Source: Phormidesmis sp963710175 (GTDB lineage: Bacteria; Cyanobacteriota; Cyanobacteriia; Phormidesmidales; Phormidesmidaceae). From it: a DNA stretch of 64,000 nucleotides. The notes below the pieces were generated by a model. That model was not told the DNA's origin. It was given only the letters and a program-made list of their open reading frames with translations, and searched no databases. Both the position numbers and the translations under genes were made by a program. Each line of letters starts with the position of its first letter. Position 1 is the first letter of the stretch. Shown here in pieces: positions 16,373 through 25,015 of this stretch. Location of the stretch: positions 1,550,001 to 1,614,000 of the forward strand of contig CAVPZC010000001.1 of the NCBI GenBank assembly GCA_963710175.1. The letters are read 5' to 3'.

Positions 16373-17557
16373 TTAGCGATCCACCGAGCCCATGATGATA
16401 TCGATGCTGCCAAGGATGACGACGATATCGGCAAATTTCACGCCCTTCAGTAAGTGGGGCAGGATCTGCAAATTATTGAAGTCGGCGGCGCGAATTTTCC
16501 AGCGCCAGGGAAAGATATGGTCTTCGCCCAGAATATAAATGCCCAGCTCTCCTTTGCCACTCTCAAGGCGAACGTAGTGTTCTCCAGCGGGAATTTTGAA
16601 AGTGGGGGAGATTTTTTTGCTAATGAACTGGTAGTCAAAGTCATTCCATTTTGACTTGGGCCCAGCTGCCATACGCTGCGCTTCTAAGTTTTCGTAGGAG
16701 CCGCCGGGCATTTGGGCGATCGCCTGCCGAATTATCTTGATCGACTCTCGCATTTCGGCCATTCTCACCTGGTAGCGAGCTAGCGCATCTCCAGCCGTTT
16801 CGCAGCACACCTCCCAGTCAAAATCGTCATAGCTTTCGTAGTGGTCTACCTTGCGCAGATCCCACCGAACGCCAGAGGCGCGGAGCATGGGTCCAGAAAG
16901 TCCCCAGTTGATGGCCGCTTCGCGAGTGATAGTGCCGACGCCTTCCACTCGCCGCCGAAAGATCGGGTTGTGGGTGATCAGGCGCTCGTATTCGTCAACT
17001 TTAGGCGCAAAATACTCACAGAAATCCTGGCATTTGTCGAGCCAGCTGTAGGGCACATCTACAGCGACGCCGCCCACCCGAAAATAGTTGTTGTTTACCA
17101 TGCGATAGCCGGTCGCAGCCTCCCACAGGTCGTAGATCATCTCTCGTTCTCGAAAGATATAAAAGAGCGGCGTGCCTGCCCCCAAATCCAACATAAATGG
17201 CCCGATCCAGAGCAGATGGTTAGCAATCCGGTTCAGCTCTAGCATGATCGTGCGAATATAGCTGGCGCGCTTGGGCACTTGAATATTGGCGAGCTGCTCA
17301 ACCGCGTTGACGGTAATGGCTTCATTAAACATGCCTGCCCCGTAGTCCCAGCGGCTAACGTAGGGAATGTACATAATATTGGTGCGGCTTTCGGCGATTT
17401 TTTCCATGCCACGATGGAGATAGCCAATGACCGGCTCGCAGTCGAGCACGTCTTCGCCGTCTAGCGTGAGCAGCATTCGAAAGCAGCCGTGCATGGAGGG
17501 ATGATGTGGCCCCATGTTGAGCACCATCGGCTCTGTTTTAGTTTTGAGCATTGCCAT
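16373..17557 (-). CDS. ndhH: NAD(P)H-quinone oxidoreductase subunit H
   Basis: This 394-residue 49-kDa-type subunit belongs to the cyanobacterial NDH-1 complex, which takes electrons from ferredoxin to plastoquinone in respiration, cyclic flow and CO2 uptake. Conserved family blocks are present: MGPHHPSMHGC, 'EPVIGYLHRGMEKIAE', 'GPMLRASGVRWDLRK' and the C-terminal 'DIVVILGSIDIIMGSVDR'. ATG 17557 (MAMLKTKTEPM) is chosen with GGGAG upstream rather than the in-frame start at 17590. It is a monocistronic-looking gene on the minus strand. Confidence 0.97.
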   Translation of the reverse strand: MAMLKTKTEPMVLNMGPHHPSMHGCFRMLLTLDGEDVLDCEPVIGYLHRGMEKIAESRTNIMYIPYVSRWDYGAGMFNEAITVNAVEQLANIQVPKRASYIRTIMLELNRIANHLLWIGPFMLDLGAGTPLFYIFREREMIYDLWEAATGYRMVNNNYFRVGGVAVDVPYSWLDKCQDFCEYFAPKVDEYERLITHNPIFRRRVEGVGTITREAAINWGLSGPMLRASGVRWDLRKVDHYESYDDFDWEVCCETAGDALARYQVRMAEMRESIKIIRQAIAQMPGGSYENLEAQRMAAGPKSKWNDFDYQFISKKISPTFKIPAGEHYVRLESGKGELGIYILGEDHIFPWRWKIRAADFNNLQILPHLLKGVKFADIVVILGSIDIIMGSVDR

Positions 17558-17662
17558 GAGAAAATCTCCCTGATTCAACCATCCAAACATTGACTGATGA
17601 TCAATACTCGGGTTTGCAGAGAGAAAGTTCTTGTAGATTCGTCTGATTTTTGTAGAATCTTC

Positions 17663-18568
17663 CTATCGTTTGGTCTGCTGCCTGAAGGCGCGGGGTGTGA
17701 CGCCGACAATTTTTTTGAAGTGGCGATGCAGATGACTCTGATCGACAAATCCGACAATTTGAGAAATATGGGAGATAGTGAGCTTTCCCTGACTCAGCAG
17801 CGTTTGAGCGCGGTCTACTCGGCAGCGAATGACGTATTGATGAGGAGTGAGGCCGGTGGACTGCTTAAATAGCTGTGAAAAATAGTGAGGGCTGAGCTGA
17901 GCGATCGCGGCTATCTCCTTTAAGCTCAAATTCTCACTGAGATGAGCCTGAGTGTAGTCAATCACCTGCCGCAGCTTCAGCTTCGAGAGTCCGCCTGTGT
18001 AGGACGGCAGCGTCACTTGCTTAGCACAGTAATACTGCATTAAGTGCGCCATTAGTGCCGTAATTAGGGTCTCTGCATACAGGCGGCTGGCGCTGCTCGA
18101 ATTTTCTAACGCGCGTTTGAGGGCCACCCCAATCTGGTGAACTAGCGGGTCGGCAGTGGTAAAGTGTGGAACCAGTTCAACGCTGTCGCGCTCAGCGGTT
18201 TCGTTAACCACCTGGGTAAAGTCTTCAGGTTCAAAGCTCAAGAAAACGACGTTTGCGCTGCTGTAGGACGTGGTTTGATGCCAGGTATCCGCAGGGACAA
18301 CAATGATATCGCCCTGCGTTACCTGTTCGCGCTTGTAGCGGCCATCGATCATCCGTTCTACCTGAGCAGGCTTAGGCATATCGATGAACATGCCGATGCC
18401 GTGCTGCTTGGCATAGATTTCGGGCGTTTCGCCAGGCTCAAGATAGTCGTAAGCGGCCAGGATGCCGTCCCATTCGACTGAAACGCTGCTGAGAAGGGGC
18501 GATCGCCCAAAAATGCGCCGGTAGGCATCCTCTTTTTCTTGAGCGAGATCAACGATCAGAGATGACAT
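17663..18568 (-). CDS. AraC-family transcriptional regulator
   Basis: The protein has about 301 residues. The N-terminal half is a cupin-like sensor (…GDIIVVPADTWHQT…). The C-terminal 100 residues hold two helix-turn-helix motifs (LSLKEIAAIAQLSPHYFSQLFKQ and ISHISQIVGFVDQSHLHRHFK), ending with the usual GVTPRAFRQ. I prefer the ATG at 18568, preceded by GGAGG, over the longer frame from 18601. Target genes are not evident. The nearest genes are ndhH downstream and the FGGY kinase upstream, both on the same strand. Confidence 0.88.
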   Translation of the reverse strand: MSSLIVDLAQEKEDAYRRIFGRSPLLSSVSVEWDGILAAYDYLEPGETPEIYAKQHGIGMFIDMPKPAQVERMIDGRYKREQVTQGDIIVVPADTWHQTTSYSSANVVFLSFEPEDFTQVVNETAERDSVELVPHFTTADPLVHQIGVALKRALENSSSASRLYAETLITALMAHLMQYYCAKQVTLPSYTGGLSKLKLRQVIDYTQAHLSENLSLKEIAAIAQLSPHYFSQLFKQSTGLTPHQYVIRCRVDRAQTLLSQGKLTISHISQIVGFVDQSHLHRHFKKIVGVTPRAFRQQTKR

Positions 18569-18715
18569 ATCCGATACGCCTCCAGCAGCGTCCGATGCCA
18601 TTAGTCTATCAGGGGATTAGAGAAGCGATCGCGCCTACGCCTCACCCATCTCGGATGCTGCTTCGTCTTCGCTCCAATCTCACGAACGCTCAAATCGGAA
18701 CTCTGAAGCATGAAG

Positions 18716-20260
18716 CTAGTCTTGAGGGATAGACTGGGCCTTAGCAATCTCGCTGTAAAGCGGCTTGAAGCTTTCGAGCAGTTGCTTGTACAAAGGCAGC
18801 ACAGACTGATAGCGCTCAACGTTTTTTGGAATGGGCTGTTGACTGTGAGTCTCGCTGATCATGTCGGTTACCTGCTCCAAGTCGGAGAGGTGGCCCAGCG
18901 CATAAAGGCCCAGCACCGCTGCTCCAAAGCAAGAACCCTCATGACTGTCTGGAATAATCACCGTCTGATTAAACACATCGGCTAGCATTTGCTGCCACAG
19001 CGAGGAATGAGCAAATCCGCCGGTAGCGCGGATGCTCTCAGCCGGGCCAGTCACCTCTTCTAGCGCCTCTAATACGGTGTAGAGATTGTAAACAATACCT
19101 TCTAGCACGGCACGAATGATGTGTGCTTTGGTGTGATGTAAGCCCAGGCCAAAGAAGCTGCCTCGGGCATCGGCATTCCAGAGAGGCGATCGCTCCCCCG
19201 CCAAATAAGGATGAAAAATCAGTCCTTCAGACCCAGCTGGAACCGTAGCTGCGATCGCCGTCAAAATATCATAGGCATCTTTTTTCAACAGTTTGGCAGT
19301 CGCCACCTCCGTATCTGCCAGGTTGTCGCGCACCCAGCGCAAGACAATGCCTCCATTGTTAATCGCCCCGCCAATTACCCAGTGATTTTCAGTCAGCGCG
19401 TAGCAAAACAACCGCTCTTGTTCGTCTGTGTAAGGCTGCTTGAGCATAGCCCGCACTGCCCCGCTGGTGCCGACCGTAATCGCGACTGTATTGGGTGCGA
19501 TCGCCCCTACCCCCAAATTTGCTAACACCCCATCGCTGGCTCCCATGACCACGGGCGTCTGTGCCGGTACCTTTAGCTGACCGGCCACCTCAGGATCTAT
19601 TGACGTAAGCACATGTGTTGTTGGCACTAGCTGTGAAAGCTGACTTGAAGTGATTCCGGCCAGCTCAAGTGCTTCTACATCCCAATCCAAAGCTCTCATA
19701 TTAAACAAGCCAGTGGCATTGGCAATGGAATAGTCCACCACGTACTGGTTAAACCAGCGGTAAATTACATATTCTTTAATTGAGATAAACTTGGCGGCTC
19801 GGGCAAAAACATCTGGCCGCTCAGCGCCCAGCCACATCAGCTTGACTAGAGGAGACATAGGATGAATGGGCATTCCGGTGCGCGCATAGAGACTGTGAGC
19901 ATCGCACTGCTGCCGAATTTTGCTGACCCACTCAGCGCTACGGCGATCAGCCCAGGTAATGCTGTTAGTGAGCGGCTGACCCTGGACATTGACGGCAATC
20001 AGGCTGTGCATAGCGGTGCTAAATGACATCCCGAGGATGCTTTTTGCCTGCTGCGGGTAGCGCTCAACCACTGTTCGGACACTGTTTACTACAGCCCGAT
20101 AAATCTCTTCTGGATCTTGCTCTTGCACTGCTGCCTGAGGCGACAGCATCGGGTAACCAATGGAGTGCTGCCCAATAATGTTTCCTGCCGAAGCAAACAG
20201 AGCAACTTTGGTACTGGTTGTCCCAATGTCAATGCCGAGAATGTATTCAGAAGGAGTCAT
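18716..20260 (-). CDS. gntK: FGGY-family carbohydrate kinase (gluconokinase-like)
   Basis: This 514-residue kinase begins EYILGIDIGTTSTKVALF, the phosphate-1 motif of FGGY kinases, followed by 'WADRRSAEW'. The adenosine and phosphate-2 regions are VAITVGTSGAVRAML and RATGGFAHSSLWQQMLADV. The hexokinase-like ATPase fold and length fit gluconate or xylulose kinases; the pattern 'MPIHPMSPLVKLMWL' is characteristic of the gluconokinase subgroup. It would phosphorylate gluconate to 6-phosphogluconate for the oxidative pentose phosphate or Entner-Doudoroff routes. ATG 20260 is chosen because it directly precedes the motif; the frame extends to a TTG at 20287. Confidence 0.87.
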   Translation of the reverse strand: MTPSEYILGIDIGTTSTKVALFASAGNIIGQHSIGYPMLSPQAAVQEQDPEEIYRAVVNSVRTVVERYPQQAKSILGMSFSTAMHSLIAVNVQGQPLTNSITWADRRSAEWVSKIRQQCDAHSLYARTGMPIHPMSPLVKLMWLGAERPDVFARAAKFISIKEYVIYRWFNQYVVDYSIANATGLFNMRALDWDVEALELAGITSSQLSQLVPTTHVLTSIDPEVAGQLKVPAQTPVVMGASDGVLANLGVGAIAPNTVAITVGTSGAVRAMLKQPYTDEQERLFCYALTENHWVIGGAINNGGIVLRWVRDNLADTEVATAKLLKKDAYDILTAIAATVPAGSEGLIFHPYLAGERSPLWNADARGSFFGLGLHHTKAHIIRAVLEGIVYNLYTVLEALEEVTGPAESIRATGGFAHSSLWQQMLADVFNQTVIIPDSHEGSCFGAAVLGLYALGHLSDLEQVTDMISETHSQQPIPKNVERYQSVLPLYKQLLESFKPLYSEIAKAQSIPQD

Positions 20261-20362
20261 AGCAGCCAGCGAATGATAGAGATTCAAAGAGTAAAGGACA
20301 CAGGAAAATCACAGCCAGAAGCTGAAAACCCAGGCTACCAAAAATTAACCGCGCCCACACAC

Positions 20363-20393
20363 GAGAAATGCGGGGTAGCACCCTGCATTTCTC
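20363..20393. terminator. 13-bp hairpin between permease and kinase genes
   Basis: Arms 20363-20375 (GAGAAATGCGGGG) and 20381-20393 (CCCTGCATTTCTC) pair with one G-T wobble around a 5-nt loop. It lies just after the stop of the permease gene on the minus strand. No strong U-run follows on that strand, so termination or mRNA stabilisation is inferred. Confidence 0.55.
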
Positions 20394-20418
20394 CATCATT
20401 CATTGTGTCTCGTATTTT

Positions 20419-22317
20419 TTAAAAAGGATAGATAAATGGCGTTAGGGCAACTGTGACCAAGCCGTACAAAATGTTGAGCGGCACGCCAATTCGCAGAAAG
20501 TCGGAGAATTTGTAGCCGCCTGGCCCGCAGACCATCAGATTGGTCTGGTAGCCGATGGGCGTGGCAAAGCTGGCAGAGGCGGCAATCATAATGCCAATGA
20601 CAAAAGGCAAGTAGCTGACGCCTAGCTGGTTTGCCAAAGAAAGTGCAATCGGGAAAATCAGCGCCGCCGCCGCATTGTTGGTAATAATCTCGGTGAGGAT
20701 GGTGGTGACCGCGTAGATAGCTGCGAGCACTAACCAGGGATTGCTGCCTGCCAGGCTGATAAAGCTATTGGCGATCACCTCAGCCGCCCCCGTAGAATCT
20801 AGCGCCTGCCCGAGTGCCAGTGCCGCCGCAATCACTAGCAGCACCGACCAGTCAATACTGCGCAGTGCCTGAGCCGGTGAGCAGCACCCGAGCGTCAGCA
20901 TTCCTACTGCCGCCAGCACTGCTGCCTGAAGCATACTCAGCCAGCCAAACGCCGCACAAAGCACCATGATTGTAGTCAGGCCAAACGCCCACAGCGACTT
21001 CTCATGGCGAATCGGTTCAGAGTTGGGAATAGTGCTGACCAGGTAAAAATCGCGAGAGATTCGGCGCTCGTCTATAAAAGCGGGAGAGGCCTCTAATAGC
21101 AGTGTGTCGCCTGCCTGAAGCCGAATGTCGCCAATTTTTCCGGTGAGGCGATCGCCATTTCGAGCCGCCGCCACTACCACCGCGTTATACCGGCTGCGAA
21201 ACTTACTTTCGCGAATCGTCTGCCCTACCAGCGGGCAAGTGTTAGACACCACTGCTTCAATCAGGCTGCGCTCTGTGCGATCGCTCTCTAGCTTGAACAC
21301 CTGATCGGTCGCAGGCTGCAATCCGCGAATGCGCTGCAAATCCAAAATAGAATCGACCACGCCGACAAACATCAGCTGATCGTCACCTTGCAACACTTCC
21401 TGCGGCCCTACCGCTGCTAACCGCTGCGGCCCTCGCCGAATCTCGGCCAGATACAGGTTGGGCAGATGCCGCAGTCCGGCTTTTTCTACCGTTTTGCCCA
21501 CCAGCGGACTTTCGGGTATCACCTGCATCTCAACGGTGTACTCGCGCAGATCATCTGTATTGCTCAGCACCGCCTGACGATCAGGCAGCAGCCACCGCTG
21601 CGCAAAGAACAAAAACAAAAAGCCGATCAGACCGCAAGGCAATCCTACCCAAGTAATATCAAAAAGTCTGAGGCCGCTTTCTCCCGTCGCCTCAATTAAC
21701 AGGCCGTTGACAACCAGGTTTGTGCTGGTGCCGATAAGAGAGCACAGGCCGCCGAAAATTGCCGCATAGCTCAGTGGGATCATCAGCTTAGACGGGCTAA
21801 AACGCAGCTTGCGGCACCAGTCGTTCACTACCGGAATGAACATGGCTACGACCGGCGTGTTGTTCAGAAAGGCGCTCGCTGCCATGACCGGCAGCATCAG
21901 GCGAATTAACGCTTTGTTGGGCGTTTTGGGCATACCTAATACCTGCTGCGACACCCACTGTAAGGCTCCGGTTTGCTGTAGCCCGGTGACCACGATGTAG
22001 AGCACGCCTACGGTGATCATGCCGGAGTTGCTGAAGCCAGACAGCGCCGCTTTTTCGTCTAAGACGCCGCTTAAAAAGAGGACAGCTGCTGCCCCGAGAA
22101 ACACGATCTCGGCAGGTAACGTGGTTAGAGCATTGCCTAAAAAGGCGGCAATAGTGACGGCGATCGCCAACCAACCCTGCCAGGATAGCGAATCAGCAAA
22201 GCCTTCAGACAAAGTAAAGGCAGCACCCAGGCTCAACATCAGACCAATTCCGATCAGACTGCACAAAACCAACCATCGCTGAACCCGATATCGTCGCTGA
22301 AAAAGAGGCAGGCGCAT
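20419..22317 (-). CDS. SLC13/CitT-family permease with two TrkA-C (RCK_C) domains
   Basis: This 632-residue transporter has about five N-terminal membrane helices with 'ASAFLNNTPVVAMFIPVV', the family's first SNT-like motif. Two cytosolic TrkA-C domains follow (about residues 210-300 and 305-400; for example 'PLVGKTVEKAGLRHLPNLYL' and 'PLVGQTIRESKFRSRYNAVV'). A second set of helices has 'TEIITNNAAAALIFPIALS' and 'ASASFATPIGYQTNLMV'. This is the SAC1/SulP-unrelated SLC13 architecture, often a Na+-coupled sulfate, dicarboxylate or other anion importer. The substrate cannot be read from the sequence. A Crp-family regulator is divergently transcribed 179 bp away. Confidence 0.9.
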   Translation of the reverse strand: MRLPLFQRRYRVQRWLVLCSLIGIGLMLSLGAAFTLSEGFADSLSWQGWLAIAVTIAAFLGNALTTLPAEIVFLGAAAVLFLSGVLDEKAALSGFSNSGMITVGVLYIVVTGLQQTGALQWVSQQVLGMPKTPNKALIRLMLPVMAASAFLNNTPVVAMFIPVVNDWCRKLRFSPSKLMIPLSYAAIFGGLCSLIGTSTNLVVNGLLIEATGESGLRLFDITWVGLPCGLIGFLFLFFAQRWLLPDRQAVLSNTDDLREYTVEMQVIPESPLVGKTVEKAGLRHLPNLYLAEIRRGPQRLAAVGPQEVLQGDDQLMFVGVVDSILDLQRIRGLQPATDQVFKLESDRTERSLIEAVVSNTCPLVGQTIRESKFRSRYNAVVVAAARNGDRLTGKIGDIRLQAGDTLLLEASPAFIDERRISRDFYLVSTIPNSEPIRHEKSLWAFGLTTIMVLCAAFGWLSMLQAAVLAAVGMLTLGCCSPAQALRSIDWSVLLVIAAALALGQALDSTGAAEVIANSFISLAGSNPWLVLAAIYAVTTILTEIITNNAAAALIFPIALSLANQLGVSYLPFVIGIMIAASASFATPIGYQTNLMVCGPGGYKFSDFLRIGVPLNILYGLVTVALTPFIYPF

Positions 22318-22496
22318 GTGAATTTCCTAAAAGCTAAAGTGCCAAAAGCTAAATTGAACTTTGCGTTTTCAAAATTCTATACCAGTAATACGAAGATGAA
22401 TCGTAAATGTTTTCAAATTCATTCTCAGTTTATGTCTGCTCACCCTGAGCTACATGACAGAATATAGGAAGTGAAAGCCTTGCAGGAGAAGTCAAT

Positions 22497-23294
22497 ATGG
22501 CTAAACAGACCGTGCAGGCTCCTTCCTTGCCCGATTGGATTGCAGACCTGGCCCAAACCAATTTTTTGTTTCGGGGGCTCGATGCCGCTCAGCTGGCTCA
22601 ATATCTAAAGCCAGAGGACTGCTCTCTCGAAAAGCTATACTCCAGTCGGCCTATCTATACGGCTTACCTGCCAGATGCCCCGCTCGATCACCTCTATGCT
22701 ATTGTTAGCGGCGGTCCGGTAATCGCTCGTAGCGCTCCTTTAGACCGGGTGATTGCCCTCACCTATCCGGGCGGCTGCTTTGGCATGTTGAATTTAGACA
22801 TTAGCTATGGGCAGGTTTATCACGGATTCCCCAGTCTAGTAGAGGCTTATAAAACGACCGATGTAGTTAAGATTCCCCGGTCTACCGTTCAAGCGCTCTA
22901 TCAAAACAGCCCAGAATTTCAGGCCCGATATAGTCTGCTGTTTGAGCTGCGTGACAAGTTCCAGTATCATCTGCTCAATTGCAGCACTTACCCGCCCCAG
23001 GCTGTTGCTGCGCTGCTCAGGGCATTGGTTTATCAGGAGCGATCGCTCGGCAACCAGCCCGAAAACGACGGCACCTTCAACTTTGACCTGCCCATAGACA
23101 TCATCGCTAGAGCCTCTCAGCTTAACCACCGCACCGTAGAGCAAGTGCTCAAGGGCATGGTGAAAGTAGGGCTGCTCAAAGCCAATGCCAAATCTGAAGC
23201 TACGACAGATTTTGTTCAAGTCTGCGATCCAGAAGGCATGAAGGCAGTCTATGGCGCGACTAGAGATAAGGTGTCCTGGTGGCCACTGCGCTGA
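22497..23294 (+). CDS. Crp/Fnr-family transcriptional regulator
   Basis: The protein has 265 residues. A degenerate cyclic-nucleotide-binding-like beta-roll covers about residues 25-140. A long dimerisation helix follows, then a winged helix (LPIDIIARASQLNHRTVEQVLKGMVKVGLL) at about 195-230. The phosphate-binding cassette of true cAMP receptors is not recognisable, so the effector is unknown. GCAGGAGAAG gives a strong ribosome-binding site 6-8 bp before ATG 22497. The gene is divergent from the SLC13 permease and could regulate it, as CysR does for sulfate transport in other cyanobacteria; this is inference. Its 3' end abuts a transposase scrap. Confidence 0.85.
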   Translation: MAKQTVQAPSLPDWIADLAQTNFLFRGLDAAQLAQYLKPEDCSLEKLYSSRPIYTAYLPDAPLDHLYAIVSGGPVIARSAPLDRVIALTYPGGCFGMLNLDISYGQVYHGFPSLVEAYKTTDVVKIPRSTVQALYQNSPEFQARYSLLFELRDKFQYHLLNCSTYPPQAVAALLRALVYQERSLGNQPENDGTFNFDLPIDIIARASQLNHRTVEQVLKGMVKVGLLKANAKSEATTDFVQVCDPEGMKAVYGATRDKVSWWPLR

Positions 23295-23296
23295 TT

Positions 23297-23400
23297 TTTT
23301 CGGCTGTATAGTCTGAAGCCCAACGATTGAACAGCTCAGCAAACTCGACAAAGCTCAGACCCAGCATCGCCCTGCGAAAGGTCGAGTACGACGGCATCTG
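23297..23400 (-). pseudogene. Remnant of a transposase N-terminus (ISAs1/IS4-like)
   Basis: On the minus strand the frame ending at 23400 reads MPSYSTFRRAMLGLSFVEFA followed by ELFNRWA. This pattern is typical of the N-terminal associated domain of ISAs1-type transposases (P-S-x-S-T-F-R-R … F-N-x-W-A). A stop codon lies immediately upstream in frame (23401-23403). The frame runs into the 3' end of the Crp-family gene, so no catalytic DDE part survives. Confidence 0.55.
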
Positions 23401-23640
23401 CTAGGGGACTGGCAAACTTGTGCTCCGTAGCGTTGGCTGAACTCGGCAGCCGGTCGCGGTATCCTCAGTAGCCCAGTAGCCGCTACCGGCGGCTACTATC
23501 AGCAACAGCAGCAGAAACCACAGCTCATGGAAACGGCCATACTTATAGCGAAGCGCGGATGCATTCGCGCTTCGCGGAGCTATGTTGCTGAAGTCGGGCA
23601 CGGTTTTGAGACTCTCTATCAGTGTCATAGCCGCACTCAT
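23401..23640 (-). CDS. Small hypothetical protein with one membrane segment (doubtful)
   Basis: This 79-residue frame has a hydrophobic helix (WFLLLLLIVAAGSGYW). Its middle (SANASALR) is encoded by a GC-rich palindrome at 23548-23575, which looks like a repeat inserted in the frame. There is no family I recognise and no convincing ribosome-binding site. It lies in a stretch full of decayed sequence and may not be a gene. Confidence 0.25.
   Translation of the reverse strand: MSAAMTLIESLKTVPDFSNIAPRSANASALRYKYGRFHELWFLLLLLIVAAGSGYWATEDTATGCRVQPTLRSTSLPVP
23548..23575. repeat. 10-bp perfect palindrome (GCGAAGCGCG…CGCGCTTCGC)
   Basis: Arms 23548-23557 and 23566-23575 are exact reverse complements around GATGCATT. 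The block resembles short dispersed palindromes of cyanobacterial intergenic DNA. It sits in the decayed stretch between the Crp-family gene and the next conserved gene. Confidence 0.7.
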
Positions 23641-23700
23641 TAGGCAATAGATCTACTGCGACTAGCCTACTTCTTCTCTCGTAAGCGTGAAACAACCCTG

Positions 23701-23735
23701 CCTTGCTAAGGGGAACCAAAACGCAAGACTATTTA
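23701..23735. repeat. Dispersed repeat, copy 1 (CCTTGCTAAGGGGAACC…)
   Basis: These 35 bp align with 26628-26662 with six mismatches and no gaps. The first 21 bp also align with the loop region of the 26537-26583 palindrome (CCTTACTAAGGGGAACCGTAA). Both other copies are 3 kb away in the murD-glyS intergenic region. Confidence 0.7.
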
Positions 23736-23809
23736 CGATAAGCATGTATACGCAAATGTCTTGGGTGATGGGTCGCTAGGAAGGTTTGTTGATCGAGGTT
23801 GTCTGTGAG

Positions 23810-24121
23810 CTAGGGGGTCGCAGCCGCAACCCGATATTCGTTGCTGTCTTTGCCGTACCGGGCGGTGTCGCCTAGCAGCATTTGCTCGGAGTGAATTGCC
23901 AGCCGCCGCTCAGCTTTATCGACTTCGTTTTGCAGCTCATATACGTAGGAAAGTGTTTTGTTGCAGGCGTTGATTCGGATGCGCAGGTTGTCGATGTTTT
24001 GGTTGTAAAGCTCCATCGTCACGCCAGGCCCCAGGTCTAGCTGGTCGTCAATCGACTGCATACCGGCTGAGCGGCGCTGCGCTCTGTCAAGCACGCGAGA
24101 GCTGCGTTTTTGTCTGTCCAT
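23810..24121 (-). CDS. Conserved-looking hypothetical protein, coiled-coil
   Basis: This 103-residue, highly charged, soluble protein begins MDRQKRSSRVLDRAQRRSAG. A heptad-like helix follows at about residues 35-85 (LYNQNIDNLRIRINACNKTL, then LQNEVDKAERRL). It has no membrane segment and no motif I can name. ATG 24121 is preferred because AGGA precedes it by about 8 bp; an in-frame start at 24160 would add 13 residues. The codon use looks normal for the window, which supports a real gene. The flanks are decayed DNA. Confidence 0.6.
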   Translation of the reverse strand: MDRQKRSSRVLDRAQRRSAGMQSIDDQLDLGPGVTMELYNQNIDNLRIRINACNKTLSYVYELQNEVDKAERRLAIHSEQMLLGDTARYGKDSNEYRVAAATP

Positions 24122-24477
24122 GATGGATTCCTGTTGTAAAAGATGAACAACTTTCGACATTGCCGCTCAGACTCACTTAAGCAGCAGCCCTCTCATTTAT
24201 GAGAGTATCTTTGGAATGTCTGTTTTGAAACAAAAATATCTGAGCATGATTGGCGATTTTTAGTGCATTCGATCAGGCACCTCCCGTAATCTCGCGCACT
24301 TCAGCCCGCCGTTACTAACGAACGCCGTGCCCGAATGCTTAACCAGCCTCCTTGGAGGAATTTTTGTCGATGTGCAAAGCTTTGCATTTGGCTGATCGAA
24401 GCGCTAACTAGACTATGAATTGCCTGCTATTAATGGAAAAAATCAGTAAATTTCTACGAAAAGCAAATTTTTCTTTG
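24122..24477. other. Intergenic stretch without recognisable gene
   Basis: This is 356 bp of lower-GC DNA between a hypothetical gene and a pseudogene. The only structure noticed is a short palindrome, CCTCCTTGGAGG, near 24348-24359. No frame here shows protein similarity I recognise. Confidence 0.6.
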
Positions 24478-24991
24478 AGGACGATGGCCAACGCATCGTT
24501 ACCTCTTCTTATAGACGAGCCGCAGTTGCCTCTATGACCTAACTGGCAGAGAGATAGCTGCCTTTGATGGCCCTTTCAGAGGCTTTAGCAGCGATGGCCA
24601 ACGCATTGTTATTTATGCCCCAAAGGATCAGCGCTCTTACTTTTACAATCTTGCTGGGCAACCAGCCGACCTAGAACCAGTCAAAGGAACCTTTCGCGAG
24701 TTTTCGCACAATCAACAACATTTCGTCACGACCGCATTTAGTGAAGACATTAGTCTGGTTTACGATGCCACTGGCAAGCTACTGGCTGAATATCCGGGCT
24801 CTGTATTCGGGCAGGGCGACCTTGGCTTTACCCCCGATGGCACCCGGCTTACCACTAAAACTAACGATGGTCTCTACCACATATGGCCACTTGACAATGG
24901 CCTAGAAGACTTATTAGCCAGCGGCTGCGACTGGGTAAGACCCTACTTACAAGCCAACCCCGAAGAAACAAGAGCCGCCTTTTGCCGGTAG
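24478..24991 (+). pseudogene. 3' remnant of a WD40-like beta-propeller protein
   Basis: An open frame of 159 codons ends at TAG 24989-24991 but has no start. It reads 'LYDLTGREIAAFDG', 'GFSSDGQRIVIY', 'LGFTPDGTRLTTK' and ends 'LEDLLASGCDWVRPYLQANP'. This is a repeat pattern followed by the C-terminal cap common to cyanobacterial WD40 proteins. An upstream unit in another frame (EDDGQRIVTSS at about 24478-24510) shows that a frameshift and an in-frame stop (24512-24514) separate it from earlier repeats. The GATGGCCAACGCAT block recurs at 24483 and 24594. The N-terminal effector or NTPase part is gone. Confidence 0.8.
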
Positions 24992-25015
24992 GCCGTCGGC
25001 TTGCATCAGGCCAAT

